The translations under genes and the position numbers were made by a program. The notes beneath the pieces were generated by a model. That model had not been told where the DNA came from, did no database searches, and saw nothing but the letters and a program-made list of their open reading frames with translations. Of a stretch of 64,000 nucleotides of DNA, positions 12,065 through 22,408 are shown piece by piece (the stretch's first letter is position 1; each line of letters opens with the position of its first letter). The DNA comes from Macrotis lagotis (Eukaryota > Chordata > Mammalia > Peramelemorphia > Peramelidae), in NCBI RefSeq assembly GCF_037893015.1, contig NC_133662.1, positions 205,673,004-205,737,003 on the forward strand, in the 5' to 3' direction.

Positions 12065-12424
12065 CCAGCAATTTTGTGCAAAGATCAACTATGACAGACA
12101 TAGCTCTTTTCAGCAATATCACAATCCAAGACAATTTGGAAAATGCTAGCCACACTCAAAAAACTACGCTGTCAGAATGTAGATCAAAGTATGTTATTTT
12201 TATTATTTTTCTCTCATGATTTTTCCCTTTTTTTCTGATTCTTTTTTCACAACAAACTAATGTGGAATTATGTTTAACATAATAATACATGTAAAAGAGA
12301 TTAGTTGCTGTCTAGGGGTTGTTGGAGGTGGTAGAAATATTTGGAACTCAATATGTTACAAAACTGCTGGAAGTTATCTTTATATGTAATAAAAAATCAT
12401 ATCATTAAGTTTTAAAAAAAAGAA

Positions 12425-12600
12425 AAGTTATTGCCCAAGTTCAGCAATACTTGGTCTAATGGTATGCTTGTCTAGGTTCTGTGATATGGATAATACTCTC
12501 ACAATTTCCCTGTCACCAATGGAGTGAAGAAGGGATGTGTTTGTGCTCACATACTTTTAATATGTTTTCAGCAATGTATTGACATGATATTTTTAAGATA
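12425..12600 (+). mobile_element. RTE-type reverse transcriptase fragment, plus strand
   Basis: Plus-strand translation gives FPCHQWSEEG in one frame and NFPVTNGVK in a neighbouring frame, the conserved block after the first catalytic Asp of RTE-clade reverse transcriptases. With 9590-9790 it suggests one RTE copy split by the L1 at 9985-12420. Confidence 0.55.
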
Positions 12601-12604
12601 GTCA

Positions 12605-12735
12605 TTTATCATCTATTGTGTACTAGCTGTGTGACCTTGGACAAGTCACTTTATCTTGATTGTTTCACATCTAGAGCTATCTCTAGTCATCCTGATTCAT
12701 ATCTGGAACAATCAAGTTCCAGAGGAGAAAGTGAG
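12605..12735 (+). mobile_element. RTE-mobilised SINE, 5' part
   Basis: A tRNA-like segment (tagctgtgtgaccttggaca) is followed by catctagagctatctctagt, a catcctgattcatatctgg block and tccagaggagaaagtgaggc. Relative of the minus copy at 63330-63610. The 3' end is missing. Confidence 0.6.
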
Positions 12736-12784
12736 GCTGATTTACAATCACAAATATTATGACATTTGTTCCTCACAAAATCTA

Positions 12785-12905
12785 GTGAGACAAATACTGT
12801 AGGTATTCATATCACCATTTTAAATGTGAAGATATTGAAATTCAGAAAAGTAAATATCTCACTCTATGTCATACAGAAACTAAGAATAATACACATTTGA
12901 ACCAA
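12785..12905 (-). mobile_element. MIR-type SINE fragment
   Basis: Minus-strand MIR pattern: atcaccattttaaatgtgaa, a gaaattcagaaaagtaaat block, then catacagaaactaag. Very old. Confidence 0.5.
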
Positions 12906-12999
12906 CATCTACTCTTGTTATTAACATGCCTCATAACTTCAATAATTCAGGCAATTAAAATATGGACATCTAGAATGAAGTGAATTGACTAGCCATGAG

Positions 13000-13395
13000 T
13001 TAATGAGATACATTTGTGATTAGCCTTTGTTAACATGACAATAATATCATATAAAACTTGATAATGGTTATCAAATATCTTTATGCTGTAAGTTTCTGTA
13101 TAGTTAGGCAAATGAAAGTGGAATTGGGATAATTATCTAGATCATTAATATAAAAAGTTTTCTCTTGCTTGGGAAGAATATTTTGGAAACATGATTTTTC
13201 AGTCTATATAAACTACTTATTCATATAGTTGCTTTGATTTCATTTTCATTTGCTTTTGCAATGAAAAACTAAACAACACATTTAAGGATATAAAAATTAA
13301 CCTTCTCACATAATAGTCATACTCTGAAAATTCATCGTTGCTGATGAAGTTATGTCTGTTAAATATAGTATCATTTAACATTGCCATAATATACT
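13000..13395. other. Unassigned AT-rich sequence
   Basis: Nothing recognised. Confidence 0.4.
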
Positions 13396-13400
13396 ATTTT

Positions 13401-13537
13401 CTTTCTTTATCCCTTCCTTCCTTCCTTCCTTCCTTCCTTCCTTCCTTCCTTCCTTCCTTCCTTCCTTCCTTCCTTCCTTCCTTCCTTCCTTTCTTCCACT
13501 TCTCTTTCCTTCTTCCCATTCTCATTTCCTTTCTTTT

Positions 13538-13612
<75 letters not shown>

Positions 13613-13652
13613 CTGTTTCTTTCTTCTTCCTTCTCTTTGTCTCTTTTTCCCT
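13401..13652. repeat. Long polypyrimidine tract: (CCTT)n then (CTTT)n
   Basis: About 80 bases of near-perfect cctt units (13411-13490), a 38-base mixed spacer, then about 85 bases of near-perfect cttt units (13529-13613). The 109- and 138-codon frames on the two strands (poly-SFLP and poly-KERK) are artefacts of the tetranucleotides, not genes. Such tracts are mutable and can form triplex DNA. Confidence 0.95.
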
Positions 13653-13659
13653 CACTCTA

Positions 13660-15050
13660 TGTGCTGAGATGATAAAGAAGTTAAAACAATACATAAGATA
13701 GTATTTTTGTACTAGGGTTTTTTTTTTTAATTGATGAAAGGGTATTAGACACATACAAAAGTAACTATAATAAAAATAGAATTTGATAAATGAATACTTA
13801 GGAGTAATGCAAATGATAGCCAAAAAGTCATTGTTTCCTTCAACTTCTGTGACATGTGCATCACATAAGTAGTATGCATAGTTGATGGAGTATTGGACTT
13901 AAAGTCTGGAAAAATGATGTTCATATTGCAACTTTGACCTGGCTAGTTGTGTGATCATTTTTTAAAAACTCAAAGCTTTTAGCTCAAGCAGCTCTACTAT
14001 CTACTAACTTAAGGTATGAGATTTAGAGCTGGAGTGTATCTAGAGGTCAATTTCCTTTTAAAGAAACTGAGAACTAATCTATCATGATGAAATCATGTGA
14101 TTGATAGTTTGACATGTGACCTTGTGTCCTTTGAGAGCTTCATCTTCAGGTGATTACTTGGCATTTGCAAAGTGCTTGTTGGTCTCCATACCTATGGTTC
14201 ACCCTCATTGAAGTGTATTTAGTAGGTGCACTACCTCTTTCAGCCAATAGGAGAAAATAAAAATTAAAAAGAAAAATCATAAACAAATAAAATAACCAAG
14301 TCCTTTTATTGGTCAGCACAAAGATAATAGCTCCCAATGTATCTTTAATCCCCTCCATAAACTCATAATTATGAAAAGATAGTTACTTGTTCTTCTTCAG
14401 GTTTATCCAAACTACGTAAGTTAACACTTTGGAGGAATATCATTTTCTTTTCATGGGATCCATGAAATGATACTTTGCAAAAATTCTCGGGCTTTGTGAC
14501 CCTCATGACATCCAAATAAGAACCACTAGGATGTGATTTTCATCCTCTGCTCAGAATTGCTTGAAAAGATTCCTGTGAGGAGAATAATTTTCATTGAATC
14601 CTCACCCTCTGCCAACTTTAATAGAGGGGCTGGGCAGTTCAATCACTCTCTTAAAAGCAAGAAATAGGTTTATGATCTACCACATACCTGCTGGTTTCTA
14701 TTAAACTACATGTTTTCTCTAGTGTATAGTTTTTATCTTCTAGCTAGTTGCTAAATGTAGGGAGTAAGGAGCTGATCATATTTTTAAGTCTTTAAATAAA
14801 GGCTTTAAAGGCTTCCAATGTGGAGGATTTCAGTTGAATCTGAATTAGATGGTTTAGAAGGTTTTCACCTACAATAATCCTTTCATGGTGAGGTAAGGAG
14901 TAGGAAAGGGGAATTGATGAGAGTTGAATTCAAAAGAAGGTGAAGTAGAGGAAGCAGATGAATAATAAGTGTAAACCACTATGCAATTAGTCTAAAACCT
15001 TACTTTCCTCTGGTGATGCTAAAAGACTGGAGTCTTCAAACTTTTTTTAA
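13660..15050. other. Unassigned sequence with a weak MIR-like remnant
   Basis: A MIR-like string (ttagagctggagtgtatctaga then ggtcaatttcc and aaagaaactgag) lies near 14020-14075 in minus-type order. Otherwise I recognise nothing. Confidence 0.4.
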
Positions 15051-15153
15051 ATTCTATTCTTTCTCCCTCTTCCCCTCTCCCTCCTCAGTCTCACAGCACT
15101 TCTGAATAAAAGGAAAGGAAAAAAAATGAAATTCATGCTGTCTATAATGGCAA

Positions 15154-15154
<1 letters not shown>

Positions 15155-15195
<41 letters not shown>
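15155..15195. repeat. (CA)n microsatellite
   Basis: About 20 uninterrupted ac units. The minus-strand frame with poly-VC at 15047-15277 comes from this run and is not a gene. Confidence 0.97.
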
Positions 15196-15196
<1 letters not shown>

Positions 15197-15754
15197 TTTT
15201 TTTCCTCTTCTATTAAAAGGGGGCAAATAGGGAGGAGTGTACTTGAAAGAAGTCATTAATGAAAAAGTGCTCTGCACACAATGGGCACTAAATAAATGGT
15301 ATTAAGGCAATGACAAGAATGAAGAACTGGAAGATGGGTTATTGGCTAAGATCTCCCTCCCTCGCATTTCCTACAGAAGTTTGCCATTGTTAAATACTAA
15401 TTCAATAAAGTCAGGGATTATCTCTTTTTTTATAGATGTCTAAAAGAGGCCACCAATAACTCTTCACTTTTTCCACTTTCTCTCCTTGTACTTTAGAGTA
15501 AAATGGATCCTTAGACTATTAAAAAGTATTATATTGAATTGCTTCAATACTCTGAATTCTATTTATTCTTTATTATTTCATACTGGATTTTTAGACTTAT
15601 ATGAAAGATAGATATAGACAAAAAATTCTATTATCTAATTGTTTTTAATTGGAACATGGGGGCATGGAAACACTGCTTTAGAATCAGAAGGTATCTTGAA
15701 GATCATCTCATATAAAATTTTCATTGTAAAGATAGAAAAGTGAGTCCCAGTGAG

Positions 15755-16000
15755 AAGGAGGAAGGTAGAGAGAGACAGACAGAAATAGACATAGAGAGGG
15801 AGACAGAGGGGGAATGGGGTTAAAGGAGAGGGGGGAAGAATGACAGAGATGCAAGGTCACAGAGACAGAGATATAGACAGACATAGACAATGACAGAGAG
15901 ATAGAGACAGACAGAGAAACAGGAGACTAACAAATGGAGAAAGAGATTGAGAGAGACAGAGATAGAAAGGAGAGAGAGAGATAGAGGCAGAGAAACAGAG

Positions 16001-16063
<63 letters not shown>

Positions 16064-16110
16064 CAGAGTCAGGGAGACAGAGAGAGAGACAGAAAGAGAC
16101 AAAAGGAGAC
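15755..16110. repeat. GA-rich satellite-like tract with a perfect (GA)n core
   Basis: About 350 bases of gagaca/gagaga units with a perfect ga run at about 16003-16062. The poly-RE and poly-SL frames on both strands (15708-16303) are low-complexity artefacts. Confidence 0.95.
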
Positions 16111-16164
16111 AGAGATGGAGTTAGTGTATGATCTATATAATTTCCCACTATTATTACAAGGAAC

Positions 16165-16490
16165 ACAACAACCACCAGTACCCACTACTGCTGCTACTAG
16201 CTTTCATTTATATAGAACTCAAAGCTTTGAAAAGTACTTTAAAATATTAACTCCTTTTAATCTCACATGTTCCAGGGAGTTGGAAACAGATCAAGGGAGA
16301 TGAAGTGAATGCATATTTAGAGTTGAAAGAAGCTCCAGAAGGTTCTAGTTGAACCCTTTTATTTTATCAGTGAGGAAAATGAGAAAGGTTCTGACTTGTC
16401 CCAAGTCTTACTGTAATAAATAATAAGCTAAGATCTGAACTCTAGTCCTTTGTCTCAAAATCTAACAATTTTCCCACTATATATTAATTA
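16165..16490 (-). mobile_element. MAR1-type SINE, minus strand, degraded
   Basis: Minus-strand order: tagctttcatttatatagaa, ctcaaagctttgaaaagtac, then tttatcagtgaggaaaatga and, after divergence, ttcccactatatatt. Inner parts are replaced or diverged. Confidence 0.5.
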
Positions 16491-16647
16491 CTAAATTAGA
16501 ACTTTTCTACCATGAATCTCTAGACACCTCAAAATACATAGTCTTTGATAGAATCAAGGCAAAAACTTTAAGGGTTCATGACCTTAATGTATAATTCCCT
16601 GTGGATGTTTTGTACAATTTGGGCTTACTTTTCTAAGTATAGATTCT

Positions 16648-16755
16648 TTTCACCCTAGTAGAATGTTTCATTTTTAGTTTTGCCTCCATTGTCCTTAGCA
16701 CAGTGCCTTTTACATTTTAGATCCTTAATGAATGATTGTCAAATGGAATTGAATG
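16648..16755 (+). mobile_element. L2-type 3' tail fragment
   Basis: Has the tail order agtagaatgtttcattttta, tgtccttagcacagtgcctt, and ccttaatgaatgattgtcaa. Confidence 0.5.
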
Positions 16756-17039
16756 ACCTTCTTTTGTTTCAGTTTTGTATATTAATTGTTCTTTCTTATG
16801 CAACTAAATTTAAACTTGGCTATTATTTTCTCCTGGACATTTGAAGTAATTAATGTATAATAGATTCACTTCCCTGTTAAACTATGGATCTGTGTAACTA
16901 CATTCCTAAGAATAAAAGAAGCCAAAATTACTTTTACAACTGAAAATAATTTCTAAAACAAGCTGAATCATAGAACCACAGAGTAATAGAACTTAATAAC
17001 AGTGAATATCACTGGATCCTCACTTTAGAAAGGCAATCC

Positions 17040-18800
17040 TTTTATTCCTTTCTAGTTGTTTCTCACTCCTATTCACTCTAGTTGCTTTTTCAGATATCAT
17101 CTTCAATTCTCAGGTGTTCTATAACAGCACAGTTTTTTCATCTGTATACTTTATCCAAACTTTACTGAGAAAATTGAGGCCTTTCTCCAAAAGGTCTCCT
17201 TTCTCCTTTTAAACTTATATTCATTTTTTCCTAATATCATTTCTTATAATCTCATCCTTAACTTCAATCTCTAACAAAGATTCCTTTTATCAAGGCCAAA
17301 ACCTCTGTATTAATTTTTAATCAATCCCTTCTACCATTTTCTTTATTTCACTTCTCTCATTAATCTTTAGTCTTTTCAAGTTACTTTCTTGCTGATTAAA
17401 ACATATCCTAACCTCTATCATCAAGAAATCTTCCCTGAAGCATATCCTCCCTGTTAGTTATCATTCTAAATCCTTACTTGCTCAAACTCCTTGAAATGCT
17501 GTCTACTTTTATTGCCTCCATATCCCTTTCACCTTCCTCTCCTCTTATTTATTTCTAAACTCTTTAAAATCTGGCTTCTGACTTCACCAACCAACTGAAA
17601 CTATTCTCCCCAGTTACTAAGAATATAAAGTTATGTATAATAACCTTTTCTCAATTCTCATCCTTTTTTTCTTTCCTTTTTTTTTTAAACCCAGTATCAT
17701 TTCATAGTGCTGAATATTTCCACCTGGGTGCTTTCTCCTCTGGATTTCCATGACTCTTTTTCCTATTGGTTCTCCAACCAATGGGAACAATGATTGTTCT
17801 TTCTTTCATTCTTCTTTGTTGAATCATCATGTTTCAAATCTACTAACTGGTAATATCCAAAAAGTTCTGTCCCAGATCCTCTTATCTTTTCTCTGTGTAT
17901 TATCTCTTACTTGATTACCTCACTATTTTACATGAGTTTAATGATCATTTCTATGCAGGTTCCTTTCAGATCTATATATCCAACTCCAATTTCTCTCCTA
18001 AGCTCTAGTCATCCATCACTAACCACCTATTGGACTTTCAAAAATCAATTTTCTTTAAGCATATTAAACTCCTTATGACTCAAACTGAATTCATTATCTT
18101 CTTCTCAAACTCACCCTCTTTTTCTGAACTTTCATTTTTCTGTACAGATCACTGCCATACTTCATAACATCCAGGTATGCATCATCAATGAATTATTGTA
18201 ATTTATTCCCTCATATCCAGTTAATTAGTAAATCTTGTCATTTCAGTAACCATGACATCTTTCACATGTCTTTTTTTCTAATCATGTGAAATCATGTAGT
18301 ACAGATATTTAAATTTAAACTCTAGTGGATCCCTATTTTCTCTAGGAACAGGAAAAAACTCCCCACTTGGCATTTAAAGTTCTTTGGAACTGGATTTTCT
18401 TCTGTCCTTACAATTTTTTTCTTTAGGATTTTTGCAAGGCAAATGGGGTTAAGTGGCTTGCCCAAGGCCACACAGTTAGGTAATTATTAAGTGTCTGAGA
18501 CCGGATTTGAACCTAGGTACTCCTGACTCCAAGGCCGGTGCTTTATCCACTACGCCACCTAGCTGCCCCCTTGTCCTTACAATTTTTTTAAGCACATTAC
18601 CCCACACTGTATATTCTACAACCCAGTACCAGTGCTAACATCCCATTTCTCATCCCATATCTGTTTTGTTCTCCATTTTCACTTCTGCTTCTTAATAGTT
18701 TCCTGCCTCCTACATGCTTTCTCTGAACCCCCACCCATCTGCTAATCTCTCAGCTACCCAAATTTGTCTTGGGTCTGCTTTGTATATGTTTTGCATAATT
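17040..18800 (+). mobile_element. L2-like LINE, sense, split by a SINE
   Basis: A diverged L2-type copy. Landmarks are atctatatatccaactccaa, a block near cactaaccacctattggact then ttatgactcaaactgaattc, tacttcataacatccaggta, the ggcatttaaagttctttgga segment, and after the SINE tctgctaatctctcagctac. No frame survives. Confidence 0.6.
18421..18571 (-). mobile_element. WSINE1-type SINE, minus strand
   Basis: Full-length reverse copy, from ggatttttgcaaggcaaatg to ccacctagctgccccc. It sits between perfect 18-bp duplications (18403-18420 and 18572-18589, tgtccttacaattttttt). It interrupts the L2-like LINE. Confidence 0.95.
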
Positions 18801-18949
18801 AAGTATTTTCATGTTATCTTGCTCTTTAGAAAATAAGTTCCTTACTCTGCCCAAAGGGTTATGAAAATATATATACCCTTTGATATACAAGATACTTAGT
18901 CTGGATCTTAATGAGATCAAAGAAAAATAAAGAGGAATCATATGTATGA

Positions 18950-19045
18950 AATATAGATTTTTTTATAGCAAAGAATTGGAAATTAATAGGATGCCCATCA
19001 ATTGAATTATGACTAAACAAGTTGTAGTATATGATTATGACAGTA
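18950..19045 (+). mobile_element. L1 ORF2/3' fragment, sense
   Basis: The blocks agcaaagaattggaaattaa, ggatgcccatcaattgaatt and aacaagttgtagtatatgat match the L1 3' region seen in reverse at 39505-39600 in this window. Confidence 0.7.
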
Positions 19046-19055
19046 TTTGTTATTA

Positions 19056-19350
19056 TTTGTTTCAATCACGTACAATTCTTTTTGACCCCATTTGAGTTTT
19101 GTTTTATTTTGTTTTGGCAAAAGCATTGGAGTGGCTTGACATTTCCTTCTCCAGCTCATTTTACAGATAAGGATATTAAGGTAATAGTATTAAATGATTT
19201 GCCCAGGGTCACATAGTTGCTAAGAGTGTGAGGTCAGACCTCAACAAGATGACTCCAAGCTGGCAAACTACTGGATGTTGACCTGAGTTCAAATCTTAGC
19301 TGTACTTATCCCCTTTTTACAGATGAAGAAATGGAGGCAAACCAGTTAAG
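19056..19350 (-). mobile_element. RTE-mobilised tRNA SINE, minus strand
   Basis: Order: caatcacgtacaattctttt then tgaccccatttgagttttg, ggcaaaagcattggagtggc, tttccttctccagctcattt, tacagataaggatattaagg, gatttgcccagggtcacata. Relatives lie at 35285-35540 and 37985-38245. Confidence 0.65.
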
Positions 19351-19389
19351 GGACTGAGTGAAATATTTCTTCTTAAGAGTTAATATTCC

Positions 19390-20016
19390 TAGTGAAGTCC
19401 TCTCAGGGTTAAAAATCATTAAAACAAAGACAAACTATTACTCTTAGGCTATTCCCAGTCAGACATGTTCCCGATTCTGTTAGGGAGGGAAACAGTGGAA
19501 TACTTCCAGAGAAGAGACCTTGCATTCTTAGTTAGCCACCTATTTGATGATAGACTAGGAGAACAGTAGGACTGCCTTCTTTTGTTTGTGATAAGTACGA
19601 AACTAAGAAGAAAGCAGAGTTTCTTAGAAGACCTTGCATACTCAGAAATTAATTCATTTAGATAGACAACAAAAGGCCATTAGAAATCTTCTGATATTCC
19701 CACCATCTGGATGGTGAGGTAATATTCTATGAAAACATTTTATTCTTCTCTTTGTTACCAGGTAGATTTTTTCACATAGAGATTGTAACTCTGAAAACCT
19801 TAACTAATCAGGTTGAGATAGAGGGGGCTGGGGGGGAGGTAAATCTTGCTAGGTCAAATAATCTTACTTGACTGTCATCTCAGGGCAGCTCCTTGGTCTT
19901 CACTACCTTTGTGAGACTTGGAGTGTGCCCTTTTCTGGAGAAAAGCATAAATAAACTTCCTTTTTTGCTCAGAGGAGTCTCTATATTTTTTTCAGTAGAT
20001 TTTTATCCCACACAGG
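19390..20016 (+). mobile_element. Probable solo LTR of an endogenous retrovirus
   Basis: The right end has an LTR layout: gggcagctccttggtcttca, an aagcataaataaacttcctt polyadenylation signal (aataaa near 19949), a pyrimidine-rich stretch, and an end near tttttatcccacaca. The left border is uncertain and no target duplication was found. It is not the family of the retrovirus at 25789. Confidence 0.4.
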
Positions 20017-20439
20017 ACTTACTCAGTGATACACAGATGCAAACTATTTAAGTATAGTTTTGAATTCAAATCTTCCTGACTTCAAATTCTCTATCTTCTT
20101 TGTCGCCTACTTACCTGTTTTCTTTTTTCTGATTGTAGCAAGTTTGTTGTATCTCAAAGATTATGAAATAAAAAACAAATAAAAAACAACCGCACATGGA
20201 TTCTTCCATAAGTAACAATGTAGAAAAATAGAAAATAGCAACAAAAAAGTTTGCAGGTAGCCTTTGGAGGAAAGTTTGCACTTACTAAATTTTTAAAGAT
20301 AAGTACTTGCTAAATTCTCAGTATGTTTCTTTTTCTTTTTAGTATAAGTATATGGCGTTTACATTTTTATATCGGAAATTCAGTTTGAATTAGGAAATTA
20401 ACAAAAAAATAAAACAAGGTAAAGGCAGAAAGAATTTGG

Positions 20440-20590
20440 AGAAAATTATAGGATCCTGAGCTGGGGACATTCAAGTTCATCCAGTCTGAATGCCTCATTT
20501 TACTGATGATAAAATTTAGAACCAGAGAAGGTGAATGACTTGTCCAAAGACACACAGATGGCAAACAGCAAGGATGAAACTCAAACTTAA
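20440..20590 (-). mobile_element. MIR-type SINE fragment, minus strand
   Basis: Pattern cctcattttactgatgataa, gaaccagagaaggtgaatga, cttgtccaaagacacacaga. Old and partial. Confidence 0.55.
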
Positions 20591-20599
20591 ATCAAAGTT

Positions 20600-21655
20600 T
20601 CACTTTATCTATTCTTGGTGCTTACTGGACAAACTAATCTGTTTTTGCCGCAGATGGTTCTTTTATTTCAGTCATCCTTAGGAAAGTTAGTTAGTTCAAG
20701 CTGTTGGCACTAAAGTGACTTTTTTCATTAACATAGTTTAAACAAATGAATGTTCTGTACATTGACTCCCTGTCTCTTAAATTTCAGCCCCCACCCCTTT
20801 GACATTTCTTATTTTCATAAAAAAAAGAAAAAGAAAAAATTTAAAAAAGCATTAGAAGAGGACTGGACTCTTCAAAGGCAGAGATATATCTGCCTCCTAA
20901 GAAGTGAGGCTGTTACAAAATGACAGACTGAGAACAAGTGTTCTGTGGCTTGCTGCCCACAGTTTTTATTTCTTCAGATAAAGCTGTTGGAGATCAACAC
21001 CTGCACATTTTCCAACATGATCTCATTTTATAATGGACCTTTAGTGAGTATCACACAGTTTCAGGTGTCATTCATTGTCTTCATATCCTTTGGCATCCAG
21101 AAATGCAGCATTTGCATGAAAAATGAAGCCTCAGCTTTTGGCTGTGACAGACTACTCTGCTTTGAGAAGATATGCAAAAAGGAAGCTAGGAACTGAGGCC
21201 CAGCTTTGACTTTACACCCCCCATCTGCTTGGCTGGTTTCTCTTGGGCATTTATCAAATTATCAGACTAGCTAGGGCAGGCCCATTTTCCCTCGCAGCTG
21301 TGATAGGAAAGTAGAGAGCAAAAGTTCTTTCTGACATTCTTTGGGAAACGTCTGATTAGTCCTCTTTAAATCTGCTGGTGTGTCAGTCATAGGGCAGATG
21401 TAGCTACTTTATACTAGAACCAAAACACGTGTATTTGTGAAAGGGGTAAGAGGAGGTAAGTGTGATATATGTCTTAGTGTGGCTCCATTTCTACCAAATG
21501 GTTGTGGGGGGAAAAGTAACCCTTCAGACTCCGATAAAATAATCTTTTATTTAACTGTTTGCTTTGCCCTTTTTACTCATCCATTGTATACCTATGTTCA
21601 CTCTATCTAACCATCCTTTGTCATCTAGCTACCTCTCATTTATGTTTAAATAAGC
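20600..21655. other. Unassigned sequence
   Basis: No gene recognised. The frame at 20945-21196 (83 codons) has a few cysteines but no known domain and no neighbouring exon signal that I trust. Confidence 0.4.
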
Positions 21656-21659
21656 TTGA

Positions 21660-21775
21660 TTTCTCCATTAGAATTAAACTCCAAGTGAGTGGGTATTTAT
21701 TCATTCTTTGTTCTTGTATCCCCAGAGCCAAAGATAATGTCTGATATATAATAAGCAACGAATAATAGCATATTG
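21660..21775 (+). mobile_element. L2-type 3' tail fragment
   Basis: Order tagaattaaactccaagtga, a gttcttgtatccccagagcc block and tgatatataataagcaacga. Confidence 0.5.
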
Positions 21776-21939
21776 GTTGATATAGATATTCCTCCTTTTG
21801 TGTCAGACTCTGCCCTTAGTGGATAGGGATGGTCTCTTAATATATATTGTCTTTTTAAAGATTTTTGTTTTCCAGTAGTAAACTTAAATTCTAACAAACC
21901 GCTTCTTTAGGGAAATGCCAAGGTCATGTGGGAGAATTT

Positions 21940-22260
21940 GATAATAATGAATTACTTTTATATAGCACTTTAAAGTTGGCAAGATATTTTCTTTACAATA
22001 GCCCATTGAGGGAGAATTCAAGCATGATTTTTTTTTTAGGGTTTTTTTTTTTGCAAGGCAAATGGGGTTAAGTGGGTTGCCCAAGGCCTCACGGCTAGGT
22101 AATTATTAAGTGTCTGAGACTGGATTTGAACCCAGGTACTCCTGACTCCAGGGCCGGTGTTTTATCTACTATGCCACTACACCACCCCAAATTCAAGCAT
22201 GATTAAACCCAGTTTGCAGATGAGAAATTGAGACTATGAGAAGGAAATTTCTTATCTTTT
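21940..22260 (-). mobile_element. MAR1-type SINE, minus strand, split by a WSINE1
   Basis: Left part: gaattacttttatatagcac then tttaaagttggcaagatatt. Right part: aaacccagtttgcagatgag then aaattgagactatgag. The WSINE1 at 22030-22189 sits between them. Confidence 0.6.
22030..22189 (-). mobile_element. WSINE1-type SINE, minus strand
   Basis: Full-length reverse copy with target duplication aattcaagcatgatt (22015-22029 and 22190-22204, 15 bp perfect). Inserted into an older MAR1-type SINE. Confidence 0.93.
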
Positions 22261-22302
22261 TCTATACCGATACTAATTTGTTATTTATGTAGTAATTGTT
22301 AA

Positions 22303-22392
22303 CAAGGCAGCTACATGGTTTAAATACAGTTTTGGGTCTGGTGTCAGAAAGACCTGAATTCATATCTATTACTAGATATTTACTAGTTATGT
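22303..22392 (+). mobile_element. MAR1-type SINE, 5' half (partner of 33712-33850)
   Basis: A tRNA-like head (aaggcagctacatggtttaa), a gaattcatatctattacta B-box region, and tagttatgtgacactgg. It ends where an L1 begins. The missing 3' half appears 11.3 kb away at 33712-33850 in the same orientation, so one SINE was probably split by the L1. Confidence 0.55.
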
Positions 22393-22408
22393 GACACTGG
22401 CAGTTCAG

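Larger units (their letters stand above)
9985..12420 (+). mobile_element. Degraded LINE-1, sense, internally deleted
   Basis: Starts inside the ORF2 endonuclease region (aaatttgaccatgtaatagg then gcataaagcctcac), continues through the ORF2 middle (10250-10740), then jumps to the ORF2 C-terminus (10860-11460) and an L1 3' UTR (11860-12420; note gagcagaatcagaacattgt and aatccaagacaatttggaaa). Two SINEs are inserted at 10096 and 11916. Nothing is intact, and 11202-11453 is only a decayed ORF2 end. Confidence 0.8.

Noticed and set aside
13338..13823. 109- and 138-codon frames on opposite strands
   Set aside because: They are the translations of the CCTT and CTTT tracts (repeating SFLP and KERK patterns), not proteins.
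15708..16303. Several overlapping frames of poly-SL and poly-RE
   Set aside because: Low-complexity reading of the GA tract; stops are simply rare in such repeats.
20945..21196. 83-codon frame with a cysteine-containing end as a possible exon
   Set aside because: No known zinc-binding spacing, no partner exons, and no splice signals that I could trust.
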